Part shown: positions 26,293 through 36,090 of the stretch, in pieces
How positions within the stretch are numbered: position 1 is the first letter of the stretch
Layout of the letters: each line of letters starts with the position of its first letter
DNA from: Hymenobacter oligotrophus
GTDB lineage: Bacteria; Bacteroidota; Bacteroidia; Cytophagales; Hymenobacteraceae
Reading direction: 5' to 3'
NCBI RefSeq assembly: GCF_003574965.1
Contig: NZ_CP032317.1
Span: 1,674,001-1,738,000 of the forward strand
DNA length: 64,000 nt
Position numbers and translations under genes: made by a program
Notes under the pieces: model-generated
What the model saw: the letters and a program-made list of their open reading frames with translations, nothing else
The model's database searches: none
Told to the model about the DNA's origin: nothing

Positions 26293-27072
26293 ATGCCCCA
26301 CTTGCTGCACCGCGCACGGCTGTGCCTTTTTCTGCTGCCGTTTTTGTTTGCGGCTTGCGTGCCCCAGCGCAACCTGCCCTATTTCCAAGGCAAATACAAT
26401 ACCTCTACGGCGGTGCTAATGCCTAACGCACCGCAGCCGTACCGCATTCAGCCCAACGATGTGCTGTCGGTGCGGGTGCAAAGCGTGCAGCCTGCACTCA
26501 ATGAGATTTTTAACGTGACGGATGCACGGGCCGTGTTTCAGGGCGACCCCGGCAATATGTTTCTGGCCGGTTACAACGTCGACGCCACCGGCCATATCAA
26601 TTTACCTACCGTGGGCAAGGTGAAAGTGCAAGGCCTTACCATCGACGAAACCCAGGCGCGCATCCAGCGCGAGGTGGGCAATTTTGTGCGCGATGCCAAC
26701 GTGCTCGTGAAGCTGCTTTCGTTTAAAATCACGGTGCTCGGCGAGGTAAGAAACCCTGGCCGCCATTTCGTGTATAATGGCCAGGCAACGGTGCTCGAGG
26801 CATTGGGCTTGGCCGGCGACCTAACGGAATTTGGCAACCGCCGTAACGTGAAGCTCATTCGGACTTCGCCCAAAGGCAACGAGGTGGTACTGCTCGACCT
26901 CACCGACCCGAAGCTGTTGGCATCGCCCAACTTTTTTTTGCTGCCCAACGACGCGTTGTACGTAGAGCCCCTGGCCGCCCGTACCAACCGCGCCAACACC
27001 GCCAACCTCGCCTTGGTATTCTCGGGTATCTCGGCCCTGGCCCTGATCCTGAACTACCTCAAGCTGAACTAG
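26293..27072 (+). CDS. Polysaccharide export lipoprotein, Wza-like
   Basis: A 259-residue lipoprotein with the lipobox LFAACVPQ (Cys22). After it comes a Poly_export domain (YRIQPNDVLSVRV to about residue 125) and one SLBB domain (FKITVLGEVRNPGRHFV). A hydrophobic helix lies near the C-terminus (LALVFSGISALALIL), matching the membrane anchor of short Wza forms in Bacteroidota. It would form or help form the outer-membrane channel for the polysaccharide. It is the first gene of the export operon and is followed after 66 bases by the tyrosine autokinase. Confidence 0.9.
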   Translation: MPHLLHRARLCLFLLPFLFAACVPQRNLPYFQGKYNTSTAVLMPNAPQPYRIQPNDVLSVRVQSVQPALNEIFNVTDARAVFQGDPGNMFLAGYNVDATGHINLPTVGKVKVQGLTIDETQARIQREVGNFVRDANVLVKLLSFKITVLGEVRNPGRHFVYNGQATVLEALGLAGDLTEFGNRRNVKLIRTSPKGNEVVLLDLTDPKLLASPNFFLLPNDALYVEPLAARTNRANTANLALVFSGISALALILNYLKLN

Positions 27073-27138
27073 GAACGTAGGTACCTGCGTCCGCACCGGC
27101 TTGCTCCCCCACACGTCCAAACACCTAGCCCAACCGGC

Positions 27139-29520
27139 ATGGAATCACGCGCTACCACTTCCGACGATTTAGATCTTCATCAGTTATTCTTCAAGCTGCG
27201 GGCCCGCTGGCACTTCTTTCTGGTGGGTTTGTTGCTGGCCGGCGCGGCCGCGTTGTTGTACCTCAAGGCCAAGTCGCCGGTATACGACTACAGCGCCACC
27301 ATGCTGATGGGCAACCAAAGCACCGGCTCGAAGCAAGCGCAAGAGCTGCTGAACCTGCTCGAAGTAAAAGAGCGCGGCATTCAAATGGAAGACGAAATTG
27401 GGCTGGTTAGCTCGGCCGGCATGGTGCGCCAGGCCATCGAGAAGCTCCCCGATTTCAAGGTGAGCTACTACGCCGCCCCCGACAACTGGCTGAACAAGGT
27501 GGCCACGCTGCAAGTGCGCGAGCGGCCGGTGGGCACCGTGCCGTTTCGGGTAGAGCCCGACCTAGACGCGCCCCAGCTTACGGGCACCAAAGTAAGCCTG
27601 GAGGTGCTGCCCGATGGCCGCTACCGCCTGCAGGCCAAAGTAGATAAAGGCCAGCTGGCCGACCTGAACACCGGTGCGGTGGTGCGCGAAGTAATCGACA
27701 CGGAGCTCGACCACACCCTGGCGGCCGGCGAGCCGCTGCGCCACGCCCTGCTCAACGTTACCATTCGGCCCGAGGCCAACGCCACGGTTACGCCCGGCGA
27801 GAAATACTTTTTTACCCTGAACGACGTGGGCAGTTTGGCGGGCGCCTACCAAGAGCGCCTCAAGGTGCGCACCATCGACCAGGAGTCGCGCATTATTGAG
27901 CTGCGCACCAAGGGCACCGTGCCCATTAAGGAGCAGCAGTTTTTGGATACGCTGATGAACGTGTTCATCACGGCCGACCTGCGCGAGAAAAACCAGACCG
28001 GCCAGAAAACCGTGGCGTTTCTCGACAACGAAATTGCCAAGCTGGCCCAGGCCCGCCAGCAATCGGCCGCAGAGCTGAGCACCTTTCGGGCCGAGCGCGG
28101 CGTGGTAGACGTAAACGCCCAGTCCGCGTCGGGTATTCAGCAAACCTCCATCCTCGAAAACGAACGCACCCGGTTGGCCTCGCAGCGCAGCTTTTACCAA
28201 GGCATGCTGCGCCAGCTCCGCGACGACCGCGCCGTTACGGCCGCTTCGGCCTCGGGCGTAAACGACCCCGTGCTGAGCAGCCTGATTTTGCAAATGGCCG
28301 AGCTGTACAAAGAGCGCTCAGGCCTGGTGGTGAATGCCAGCAACAACAACCCGCTGGTGGCCGTGCTCGATGAGCGCATCCGCAACACGCGCGCTTCGCT
28401 CGAGCAAAACCTGAGCAGCATGATTCGCTCGACCGACATTCAGTTGGCCGACCTCACGGCGCAACTCAACAAGGTGCGCTCCGAGATGAGCCGCATGCCC
28501 GAAAACGAGCGGCAATTGGCCGTGCTGAAAAGCAAATCCGATTTCAACGATAAGAACTACGGCTTTTTGGTTGACAAGCGCGCCGAAGCGGCCATTGAGC
28601 TAGCCACCAATACCACCGATAAAAAAGTTATCGACCGGGCAGCCATGAGGGGCAACGGCCCCTCGGCGCCACAGCCGCTGTTTGTGGGCTTTATGGCTTT
28701 GCTGGCCGGCTTGCTTACCCCCCTAGGTGTGGTGTTGCTGATGGACAAAGCCAACCGCCGCATCCAGAGCAAAGAAGACCTCTCGCGCATTACCGATATT
28801 CCGATGTTGGGCGTAGTGGCACACGGCAACAAATCGGAGCGGCAGGAAATGCTGCACAACCCCAAAGGCCCCATTGCCGAGTCGTTCCGCTCGATTCGGG
28901 TAAACCTGCAGTACCTCTCGGCCGGGCTCGATAAAAAGGTGATTGGTGTAACCTCCTCGGTACCGGGCGAGGGCAAAAGCTTCTGCGCCGTAAACTTGGC
29001 CGCCGAGCTGGCCCACTCGGGCCGCCGTGTAGTGCTGGTTGAGACGGACTTGCGCCGCCCTACCGTGGCCAACTACTTCAACTACGACCCGCAGGCGCCG
29101 GGCCTGGCCGCTTACCTGGCCAACCTGCACCCGCTGGGCGACTGTTTGCGGGCCTCGTCGGTGCCGAACCTCGATGTGCTGATGTGCGGCGACATTCCGC
29201 CGAACCCGATGGAGCTGCTGGAATCAGCGCGAATGGCCTCGCTCATGGAGCAACTGCGCGAAGAATACGACTACGTACTGCTCGATACCCCGCCCGTGGG
29301 CTACGTGTCGGAGTACTTTGTGCTGCTGCGCCACCTCGACGCCAACATTTACGTGGTGCGCCAGAACTACACCGATCCGTCGTACATCAGCCAGATCAAT
29401 GAGCTCTACGACGAGGGCAAAATCAAGCATGTCTACATCATTATCAACGACATGCACTTCAACAAAACCTACGAGTACCGCTACAAAAAGAAAGCTTACA
29501 CCTACGGGTACAGCCAATAG
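27139..29520 (+). CDS. Polysaccharide chain-length regulator and tyrosine autokinase, Wzc-like
   Basis: A 793-residue fusion typical of Wzc. The Wzz region begins with a membrane segment at about 28-46, continues with a periplasmic coiled coil and ends with a second segment near 515-540. The cytoplasmic BY-kinase has Walker A GEGKS with Lys613, and Walker A' VLVETDLRRPT with Asp637. The C-terminus is rich in tyrosines (YEYRYKKKAYTYGYSQ), the expected autophosphorylation cluster. It controls chain length and export with the Wza protein before it. No cognate low-molecular-weight phosphatase or PHP phosphatase gene lies in the window. Confidence 0.92.
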   Translation: MESRATTSDDLDLHQLFFKLRARWHFFLVGLLLAGAAALLYLKAKSPVYDYSATMLMGNQSTGSKQAQELLNLLEVKERGIQMEDEIGLVSSAGMVRQAIEKLPDFKVSYYAAPDNWLNKVATLQVRERPVGTVPFRVEPDLDAPQLTGTKVSLEVLPDGRYRLQAKVDKGQLADLNTGAVVREVIDTELDHTLAAGEPLRHALLNVTIRPEANATVTPGEKYFFTLNDVGSLAGAYQERLKVRTIDQESRIIELRTKGTVPIKEQQFLDTLMNVFITADLREKNQTGQKTVAFLDNEIAKLAQARQQSAAELSTFRAERGVVDVNAQSASGIQQTSILENERTRLASQRSFYQGMLRQLRDDRAVTAASASGVNDPVLSSLILQMAELYKERSGLVVNASNNNPLVAVLDERIRNTRASLEQNLSSMIRSTDIQLADLTAQLNKVRSEMSRMPENERQLAVLKSKSDFNDKNYGFLVDKRAEAAIELATNTTDKKVIDRAAMRGNGPSAPQPLFVGFMALLAGLLTPLGVVLLMDKANRRIQSKEDLSRITDIPMLGVVAHGNKSERQEMLHNPKGPIAESFRSIRVNLQYLSAGLDKKVIGVTSSVPGEGKSFCAVNLAAELAHSGRRVVLVETDLRRPTVANYFNYDPQAPGLAAYLANLHPLGDCLRASSVPNLDVLMCGDIPPNPMELLESARMASLMEQLREEYDYVLLDTPPVGYVSEYFVLLRHLDANIYVVRQNYTDPSYISQINELYDEGKIKHVYIIINDMHFNKTYEYRYKKKAYTYGYSQ

Positions 29521-29581
29521 ATAGTGCCCGGCCCGCGGGCCGGCACCGCTGCTCTGCCTCCACCTTTTTACTGCTTTCTTT

Positions 29582-31213
29582 ATGGCCTCGTCCGCTGCCC
29601 CGGCACGCAGTCTTACTGCCGCCACGGTTCACGGTGTGAAGTGGACCACGGGTGCCTCCATTACCACTGCGCTGCTGCAGGTGGGCTACACCGCCGTAAT
29701 GGCGCGTTTGCTCACGCCCGCCGAGTTTGGCTTGGTGGCTTTGGCCGGCGTAATCCTGCGTTTTGGCAGCTATTTCGCCCAAATGGGCATGGAGCAAGCC
29801 ATTATTCAGAAGCCCGACATTACCACCCAAGATGTGCGGGCAGCGTTTACCTCATCGGCCCTGCTAGGGGCGTTGTTCACAGCCATTTTGGTGGTGGGCG
29901 CGCCACTTGCCGTTGCGTTTTTCCACGAGCCCAAAGCGGTGCCGGTGGTGCGGGTGCTGGCCCTAGGTCTGTTGCTGACAGGCCTTAACGCCACTGCCCT
30001 GAGCTTGCTGCGGCGGCAAATGCGCTTCCAAATTCTGGCCATCATCGAGGTGGCGGCCTACGTGCTGAGCTACGGCGGCATCGGCATTGTAATGGCGTGG
30101 GCGGGCTTTGGCGTGTGGGCCCTGGTAGGCGCCCAAGTTGGCCAGTTGCTGCTGCTCACGGTTATGGCCTACGCGGCCGCGCGCCACTCCCTGCTGCCGA
30201 TTTTTCAGTGGGCGGTGTACCGCCCGCTGGTGGCCTACGGTTCGCGCATGTCGGCCATTAGCTTCCTGGAGTTCCTTACCGGCTCGCTCGACACCCTGCT
30301 GATTGGCCGATTGCTAAACGCGGCCGCCCTCGGGTTATACAACCGCGCCTGGATGCTCATTGGCTTGCCCATTTACTTGCTCACGAGCAGCATTGCCAAG
30401 GTTATCTTTCCGTCGTTCAGCCAGCTGCAGCACGACCGCCCCAAGCTGCGCGAGGTGTACCTAAGCAGCATTATGCTGATCGGGGCCGTGGTGATGCCCA
30501 CGTGCGCGGGCGCCGCCATGGCCGCGCCCGAAATTGTGCTGGTAATGCTCGGCCCCAAATGGCTCGAGGCCGCGCCCATCTTGCAAATGGTGTGCGTAGC
30601 GTTTTCGATGAGCATGGTTACCATGTTTGCCGGCGTGGTGTGCGATGCCACGGCCACCCTCACCCCTAAGCTCATCCTCAACATCGGCTACACGGCCCTG
30701 CTGCCTTTGCTGTTTGTGATGATGGCGCCCTACGGCTTGGTGGGCGTAGCTGCGGCCGTGGTAATGGGCGAAGTTGTGCGCACCATTCTGTACATGAGCC
30801 TGATGAACCGGGTACTGGCCGTGGCGCCGCTGGCGGTACTGCGCTCCTACGTGCCCGGCCTTACCATGGCAGCCGCCGTGGCGCTGGTGCTGGGCTTGGT
30901 GATGTACGGCCTGCGCACAGCCGGCGCGCCGCTGCCGGTACGCTTTGGCTTGGCGCTGCTTACCGGGGCCGTAACGGCTGGTGGGCTGCTGCTGTTTTGG
31001 CCGCCCGAGCCGCTGCGCGCCCTGCTGGTGCGCATTGTGGCCAAGCTCTCGTTGCCCACTACGGGCTGGGCCGCCGCCCCCGCGGCCTGGCTGATGCAGC
31101 GCCTAGGTGCTACTCTGGCTCCGGCTGCTGCGGCACCCGTGGTGCCCTATCCTGCCCCCAGCGCCCGGCGCCAGCCTGCCCTTTCTCCCGACCCCGAAGC
31201 AGAATTGGTATGA
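29582..31213 (+). CDS. Lipid-linked oligosaccharide flippase, Wzx/MOP family
   Basis: A 543-residue membrane protein with about 12-14 hydrophobic segments. The opening TVHGVKWTTGASITT and the following MARLLTPAEFGLVAL are typical of WzxC-type MOP flippases, which turn undecaprenyl-linked repeat units to the periplasmic side. The C-terminal 60 residues are Ala/Pro-rich and probably disordered. Its stop overlaps the start of the next glycosyltransferase (ATGA), so translation is coupled. It lies between the autokinase and the first glycosyltransferase of the locus. Confidence 0.88.
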   Translation: MASSAAPARSLTAATVHGVKWTTGASITTALLQVGYTAVMARLLTPAEFGLVALAGVILRFGSYFAQMGMEQAIIQKPDITTQDVRAAFTSSALLGALFTAILVVGAPLAVAFFHEPKAVPVVRVLALGLLLTGLNATALSLLRRQMRFQILAIIEVAAYVLSYGGIGIVMAWAGFGVWALVGAQVGQLLLLTVMAYAAARHSLLPIFQWAVYRPLVAYGSRMSAISFLEFLTGSLDTLLIGRLLNAAALGLYNRAWMLIGLPIYLLTSSIAKVIFPSFSQLQHDRPKLREVYLSSIMLIGAVVMPTCAGAAMAAPEIVLVMLGPKWLEAAPILQMVCVAFSMSMVTMFAGVVCDATATLTPKLILNIGYTALLPLLFVMMAPYGLVGVAAAVVMGEVVRTILYMSLMNRVLAVAPLAVLRSYVPGLTMAAAVALVLGLVMYGLRTAGAPLPVRFGLALLTGAVTAGGLLLFWPPEPLRALLVRIVAKLSLPTTGWAAAPAAWLMQRLGATLAPAAAAPVVPYPAPSARRQPALSPDPEAELV

Positions 31214-32334
31214 AAACCAAAGTTCTATTCGACCATCAAATTTTTACCGTGCAAAACTACGGTGGGGTGTCGCGGTACTTCTGCGAGTTGATGCGCCACG
31301 CCGGACCTGGGCTACAGTGCGAGCTGCCGGTGGTGCTTAGCAACAACCTGTACCTGCGCAACCGGCAGTACACCAACCACCGCACGTTTTTCCCGAACAC
31401 GAATTTGCCCGGCGGCTGGCGCATCATGAGGGCCTGCAACGATTGGGCCGCGCGCAAAGCCTTGCGGCGCGGGGCGTTCGATGTGTTTCACCCAACGCTG
31501 TTCGACGACGACTACTTTCTAGAGCGGATGCCGGCGGGCAAGCCCTTCGTCATCACCATCCACGACATGATTCCGTACCTGTACCCGGCTTATTACCCGG
31601 GTCGGGAGCTGAGCCACTTAAAGCGCGTGGCCGAGCGGGCCAGCCGCATCATCACGGTTTCGGAAAACACCCGCGCCGATGCCCTGCGCCTGCTGCGCCT
31701 GCCGCCCGAGCGCGTGGTGGTTATTCCGCACGGCACTACCACCACCGAGGCCACCGGGCCGGCACCTAGGGTACCGGGCCGTTACGTGCTGTACACCGGC
31801 ACGCGCGGCATGTACAAAAACTTCGGCTGCTTTGCCGAGGCGGCCAGCCTGTTGCGGCGCCAATACCCCGAGTTGTATTTCGTGTGCGCGGGCGGCGGGC
31901 CGTTCAGCCCGGCCGAGCAGGAGCAGTTGCGCGCCTTGCAGCTCACCGACCGGATGGTACAGCTGGGCCCGCTCACCGATGCCGAGTTGGCATACTTGTA
32001 CCGCGGCGCAGCGGCCTTCGTATTTCCCTCGCACTACGAGGGCTTTGGGTTGCCCATTTTGGAGGCCTTTGCCCACGGCTGCCCGGTGGTGCTAAGCGAA
32101 GCCTCGTGCTTTCCGGAAGTTGCCCAAGAAGCGGCGCTGTACTTCCGGCCCGAGGCACCCCAGCAACTGGCCGAGCAACTGGCGCATGTACTCTCCGATA
32201 AAGCGCTGAAACAACGCCTGAGCGCGGCTGGTCGGCTACGCAGCCAGGATTTTACCTGGGAACGCACGGCCGACCTTACGCGCCAGCTCTACAAAGACGC
32301 CGTAACCGAGCCGCTTGTGCTCGAGCTCACCTAA
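31210..32334 (+). CDS. Glycosyltransferase, GT4 family
   Basis: A 374-residue retaining GT-B enzyme. The start ATG 31210 overlaps the flippase stop. The N-terminal loop is QIFTVQNYGGVSRYF. The C-terminal domain has YTGTRGMYKNF and the E-x7-E motif in HYEGFGLPILEAFAHG. Such enzymes move sugars from nucleotide donors to the growing lipid-linked unit. Donor and acceptor cannot be deduced. It sits early in the operon and just before the polymerase candidate. Confidence 0.9.
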   Translation: MKTKVLFDHQIFTVQNYGGVSRYFCELMRHAGPGLQCELPVVLSNNLYLRNRQYTNHRTFFPNTNLPGGWRIMRACNDWAARKALRRGAFDVFHPTLFDDDYFLERMPAGKPFVITIHDMIPYLYPAYYPGRELSHLKRVAERASRIITVSENTRADALRLLRLPPERVVVIPHGTTTTEATGPAPRVPGRYVLYTGTRGMYKNFGCFAEAASLLRRQYPELYFVCAGGGPFSPAEQEQLRALQLTDRMVQLGPLTDAELAYLYRGAAAFVFPSHYEGFGLPILEAFAHGCPVVLSEASCFPEVAQEAALYFRPEAPQQLAEQLAHVLSDKALKQRLSAAGRLRSQDFTWERTADLTRQLYKDAVTEPLVLELT

Positions 32335-32360
32335 CCCTCCACTTCTCCGCTTACTTTGCC

Positions 32361-33665
32361 ATGATCATCAGCCTGCGATTCCGCTTTCTGGTAGTGCTGC
32401 TGGTGGTGTTTCTTACCGACCAAGCCTTTACGGCCTTCGTGTTCGAAGACACCGACGACCCAGTGCTGTGGATGTGCATGCAGTTGCTCACGGCTAGCAT
32501 GATTGGGCTGAGCGCCTTGTACCTGCGCTACTTTAGCCGGCCCATGCGCACGTGGTATTTCGTGATGCTGGCTTGCTTGGCGGCGCTGGCGCTGGAGTCG
32601 CGCATTGGCTGGGACACCTGGATGGTGTATCCGCACGTGTTCAACAAGCTGCTCGTAATCATGCCGCTGTTTGCGGTGTATGGCTTCTATCGCCGCTACG
32701 GCATGCCGCCCCTAGGTTTGCTGATGGCGTTTTTGCTGGTGGGCTTGGCCGCGAGCTTGGTTATTAACTTTCCGGAAGCCCTGAGCTTGGCTTCGTTCGT
32801 CGACAACGAGCGGGGCTTCAACGTCGAGTCGACGTACCTGATTTTGCTGCTGGCGCTGTACTACTTCAACCAGTACGTAGCCAAAGGCGGGCTGCCTAGG
32901 TTGCTGGTGTTTTTTGTGGCCCTGGGCATGATCGGGTTTTTGCAGCACCGCACGGTGTGGCTGTGCGCGGTGTTGGCCCTTACGCTCAACATACTGCTGC
33001 TGCGCCGCACGGCCGGCGTCACGCTTTCGTTCCAACGCTTCCTGCCCATGTTTGTGCTCCCGATTGTGGTGGCCCTAGGTGGCGGCATTGGCGTGGTGCT
33101 GAACAACCCCGAGGTAGTAGCCCGCCTCGAAACCAGCCTCGAAGACATCCAAAACCCCGACAAGCAGGGCACCGGCAGCTGGCGCCTGCAGCAGTTTCGC
33201 TCGTACGAGCCGTTTATTCTGGAGCACCCGGTGGCGGGCATGCGCCTCAAAGGCTTCGAGCTGCCCATTCAGTTTTACGCCACCGACTCGAAGCTGAAGG
33301 TGTGGAAGGACGGCACCGGCCACCACTTTCATAGCTGGTACGTCGACCGCCTGTTTTACTTCGGGGTGGTGGGTGTGCTGCTGGTGCTGGTGATGCCCAT
33401 CCGGCTGGTTATCCGGCGCCTGCGCCACCCCGAGCCACTCGATGCCAACTCGGCTGCTTTCCTGGCTTTTTTGGGTAGCAGCCTCCTCTACAGCTTTTCC
33501 TACGACTGGCCTTACTACATGTACTCCGTTTACGGATTCGCCCTAGCCATCATGGATCCATTGCCGGTGGCCGCGCCGGCCGCTTACCAACCCCGGGTGC
33601 CCCGCCGCGTGCGCCGCACCGAAGAGGCTATTCCTTCCACCGCCGTAGCCCATGCAGATGCTTGA
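32361..33665 (+). CDS. O-antigen polymerase-like membrane protein (Wzy candidate)
   Basis: A 434-residue integral membrane protein with about ten hydrophobic helices and one larger loop at about 230-330 that contains GSWRLQQFRSYEPF and HPVAGMRLKGF. A loop of the form RxWxW with GxGxG-like ends is typical of Wzy/O-antigen ligase proteins. The repeat-unit polymerase normally shows little sequence identity, so the call rests on topology and on position between glycosyltransferases. The 3' end overlaps the next gene by 14 bases. WaaL-type ligase cannot be excluded. Confidence 0.7.
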   Translation: MIISLRFRFLVVLLVVFLTDQAFTAFVFEDTDDPVLWMCMQLLTASMIGLSALYLRYFSRPMRTWYFVMLACLAALALESRIGWDTWMVYPHVFNKLLVIMPLFAVYGFYRRYGMPPLGLLMAFLLVGLAASLVINFPEALSLASFVDNERGFNVESTYLILLLALYYFNQYVAKGGLPRLLVFFVALGMIGFLQHRTVWLCAVLALTLNILLLRRTAGVTLSFQRFLPMFVLPIVVALGGGIGVVLNNPEVVARLETSLEDIQNPDKQGTGSWRLQQFRSYEPFILEHPVAGMRLKGFELPIQFYATDSKLKVWKDGTGHHFHSWYVDRLFYFGVVGVLLVLVMPIRLVIRRLRHPEPLDANSAAFLAFLGSSLLYSFSYDWPYYMYSVYGFALAIMDPLPVAAPAAYQPRVPRRVRRTEEAIPSTAVAHADA

Positions 33666-34692
33666 AAACTACTCCCCTAGCGCGGGCTTCGATACGCCGG
33701 TGCTGCTGCTCATCTTTAACCGCCCCGCTACCACGCGCCGCGTGCTGGAGGCCATCCGGCAGGTGCGGCCCACGCGCCTGTACGTAGCCGCCGACGGCCC
33801 CCGCCCCAACCGCCCCACCGACGAGGCCCTGTGCGCTGAAACCCGCGCCCTGGTGCGCGAGCTGGTCGACTGGCCTTGCGCAGTGCAAACCTTGTTTCGG
33901 GCTGCCAACCTTAACTGCGGCGTGGCGCCGGCCACGGCCATCGACTGGTTTTTTCAGCACGAAGAAGAAGGCATCATTCTGGAAGACGATTGCGTGCCGG
34001 CCCGCTCGTTTTTCGCCTTCTGCGCCGAGCTGCTGGCCCGCTACCGCCACGACACGCGCGTGATGCACATCGGCGGCAACAACTTCGCCGCCGAAGCAGC
34101 CCAAGCACCCGGCCCGGGCACCGATTCGTATTACTTCTCCAGTCAGGTAAACAGCTGGGGCTGGGCCACGTGGCGCCGCGCCTGGCAGCACTTCGATTTT
34201 GCCATGCGGCGCCTGCCCGAACTCGAGGCCCAAGGCAAGCTGCGGGGCATTTACAGCTCGTGGCTGGAGGAGCGCTACCGCCTCAGCAAAATCCGCGGAG
34301 TGCTGGCCCTGCCGCAGCCGCCCGATGTGTGGGACTACCAGTGGCACTTTGCCATTGCGGCCAACTCGGGAGCGTGCATTGTGCCGGCCGTAAACTTGGT
34401 CGGCAACATCGGCTTTGGCGAGCAAGGCACCCACACCACCGATGCCGCCGACAGCCAAGCCGATGTGCCCACGCAGGAGCTGCCGTTTCCGCTGCATCAC
34501 CCGCACCACGTGCTCATCGACCGCAGGCGCGACCGGCGGCGTTTTCAGGAGTTTCTGCAGAGCCGCATCCGGGCCAAGCTGCAACGCCTGCTGAAGCGCG
34601 CCGCCCCGGCTCAGCAACCCGCCCCAGTGGCTGCTGCCACCGTTTTGGCTTCACCCAAAGCCGAGCTTTTCTCACCGGCTACCCAAGCTTAG
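33652..34692 (+). CDS. GT2-type glycosyltransferase
   Basis: A 346-residue protein that begins a GT-A fold with VLLLIFNRPATTRRVLEAI. A DxD-like metal motif is visible in ILEDDCVP (residues about 112-119), and SWGWATWRRAW is typical of a group of sugar transferases annotated near HlpA. The last 40 residues are Ala/Pro-rich. It overlaps the polymerase gene by 14 bases and is followed four bases later by another glycosyltransferase, so it is in the same operon. The sugar is unknown. Confidence 0.82.
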   Translation: MQMLENYSPSAGFDTPVLLLIFNRPATTRRVLEAIRQVRPTRLYVAADGPRPNRPTDEALCAETRALVRELVDWPCAVQTLFRAANLNCGVAPATAIDWFFQHEEEGIILEDDCVPARSFFAFCAELLARYRHDTRVMHIGGNNFAAEAAQAPGPGTDSYYFSSQVNSWGWATWRRAWQHFDFAMRRLPELEAQGKLRGIYSSWLEERYRLSKIRGVLALPQPPDVWDYQWHFAIAANSGACIVPAVNLVGNIGFGEQGTHTTDAADSQADVPTQELPFPLHHPHHVLIDRRRDRRRFQEFLQSRIRAKLQRLLKRAAPAQQPAPVAAATVLASPKAELFSPATQA

Positions 34693-34696
34693 CGCC

Positions 34697-36028
34697 ATGA
34701 AAATTTTGCTTTCTGCGTACGGCTGCCAGCCCAACTCGGGCGGCGAAGACAGCCACGGCTTTAATACCCTTTGGGAAACCGCCGCGCTGGGCCACCAGGT
34801 GTGGTGCTTTACCACGCCGCTAGATAAAAACGGCTCCATCGAGAAGTACCTGCACGAGCACGCCCACAACCCCATTGCCCAGCGCATACGGGTGGTAAAC
34901 GTGGAGGTGCCTAAGTTGCTGAATTACCTGTACCGCTGGCAGTTTGGCGTGTACGCGCACTACATCTACTGGCAATACCGCGCGTGGCGCAAGGCACAGG
35001 AAATCGACCGGGAGGTGGACTTTGATTTGGTGTACCACATCACCTACAACAGCCTGCAAATGGCCTCGTGGATGTGGCGCCTGGGCAAACCGCTGCTGCT
35101 GGGTCCGCTAGGCGGCGGCATGAAAGCCCCGGCCTCGCTGCGCCGCTATCTGCCCGATTGGTTTAAAACCGAAACGATGCGCAACCTCATCAGCCGGCTG
35201 CTCATCACTTTCGACCCGAACGTGCGCCAATCGTTGCGCCATGCCAGACTGGTGCTCACGGCAAACCGCGAAACCGCCGAGCTGGCGCGTCGCCTGGGTG
35301 CCAAGCACGTGGAGCTGGCCATGAGTACCGGGCAGTTCCCGGCGTTTTACCCCCCGCAGTACCCCGTGCGCCCGCAACGCACCAACGGCGAGTTGCGCAT
35401 TCTGTGGCTGGCCCGCTTGTTTCCGCGCAAAGGCTTGCACTTGGTTATCGAAGCGTTGGGCAAGGTCGATCCGCGCGTTAAGTTTCACCTCGATATCGTG
35501 GGCGACGGGCCCGTGGCACCCTTGCTGCCGGGCTGGATTGCCGAGGCCGGCATTCAGGACAAAGTAACCTGGCACGGCGCGGTACCTTTTGGCGCGGTGC
35601 GGCAGGCCTACCTCGAGCACGACTTGTTTATGCTTTGCAGCCTGCGCGACACCTTCGCCTCGCAGTACCTCGAGTCGATGGCCTTGGGCTTGCCCATTCT
35701 GACGCTCGACCACCACGGCGCTACCGATTTTATTCCCGACGACGCCGGCATCAAAGTGCCCGTAACCACGCCCGAAGCTACCGCCGAGGCCCTGGCCCGG
35801 CAGGTGGAGTACCTCTACGACCACCCCGCCGAGCTGGAGCGCATGGGCCGCGCCAGCTACGCCTATGCGCTCCAGCACACCTGGCCCAAGCTGGTGTCGC
35901 ACCACCTAGGGCGCCTAGCGGCCCACGACCCCGCCTTTGCCGAGTTGGCCGCGCCGTTAACTCCGCAAGCCCAGGCGGCGGCCAAGCCCGCCGCGCCGGC
36001 CCTTGCACACGCACCAGTGTTGCCCTAG
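34697..36028 (+). CDS. Glycosyltransferase, GT4 family
   Basis: A 443-residue GT-B protein starting MKILLSAYGCQPNSGGED, with the Gly-rich loop near the N-terminus. The C-terminal domain shows WLARLFPRKGLHLVIEAL and a nucleotide-binding segment RDTFASQYLESMALGLP, a variant of the E-x7-E motif. It would add one sugar of the repeat unit. A short tail of Ala and Pro follows the fold. It is four bases after the previous gene. Confidence 0.88.
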   Translation: MKILLSAYGCQPNSGGEDSHGFNTLWETAALGHQVWCFTTPLDKNGSIEKYLHEHAHNPIAQRIRVVNVEVPKLLNYLYRWQFGVYAHYIYWQYRAWRKAQEIDREVDFDLVYHITYNSLQMASWMWRLGKPLLLGPLGGGMKAPASLRRYLPDWFKTETMRNLISRLLITFDPNVRQSLRHARLVLTANRETAELARRLGAKHVELAMSTGQFPAFYPPQYPVRPQRTNGELRILWLARLFPRKGLHLVIEALGKVDPRVKFHLDIVGDGPVAPLLPGWIAEAGIQDKVTWHGAVPFGAVRQAYLEHDLFMLCSLRDTFASQYLESMALGLPILTLDHHGATDFIPDDAGIKVPVTTPEATAEALARQVEYLYDHPAELERMGRASYAYALQHTWPKLVSHHLGRLAAHDPAFAELAAPLTPQAQAAAKPAAPALAHAPVLP

Positions 36029-36090
36029 GGCGGCCCCACTGTTTTCTTCAGCCGAGCTTTCTCTCCACTCCACTTCCGCTTCCGAGGCTT

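Noticed and set aside
33628-34617. Long antisense open frames such as this one and that at 27562-28293
   Set aside because: They are opposite well-supported genes, have no domain similarity and follow from GC-rich codon use.
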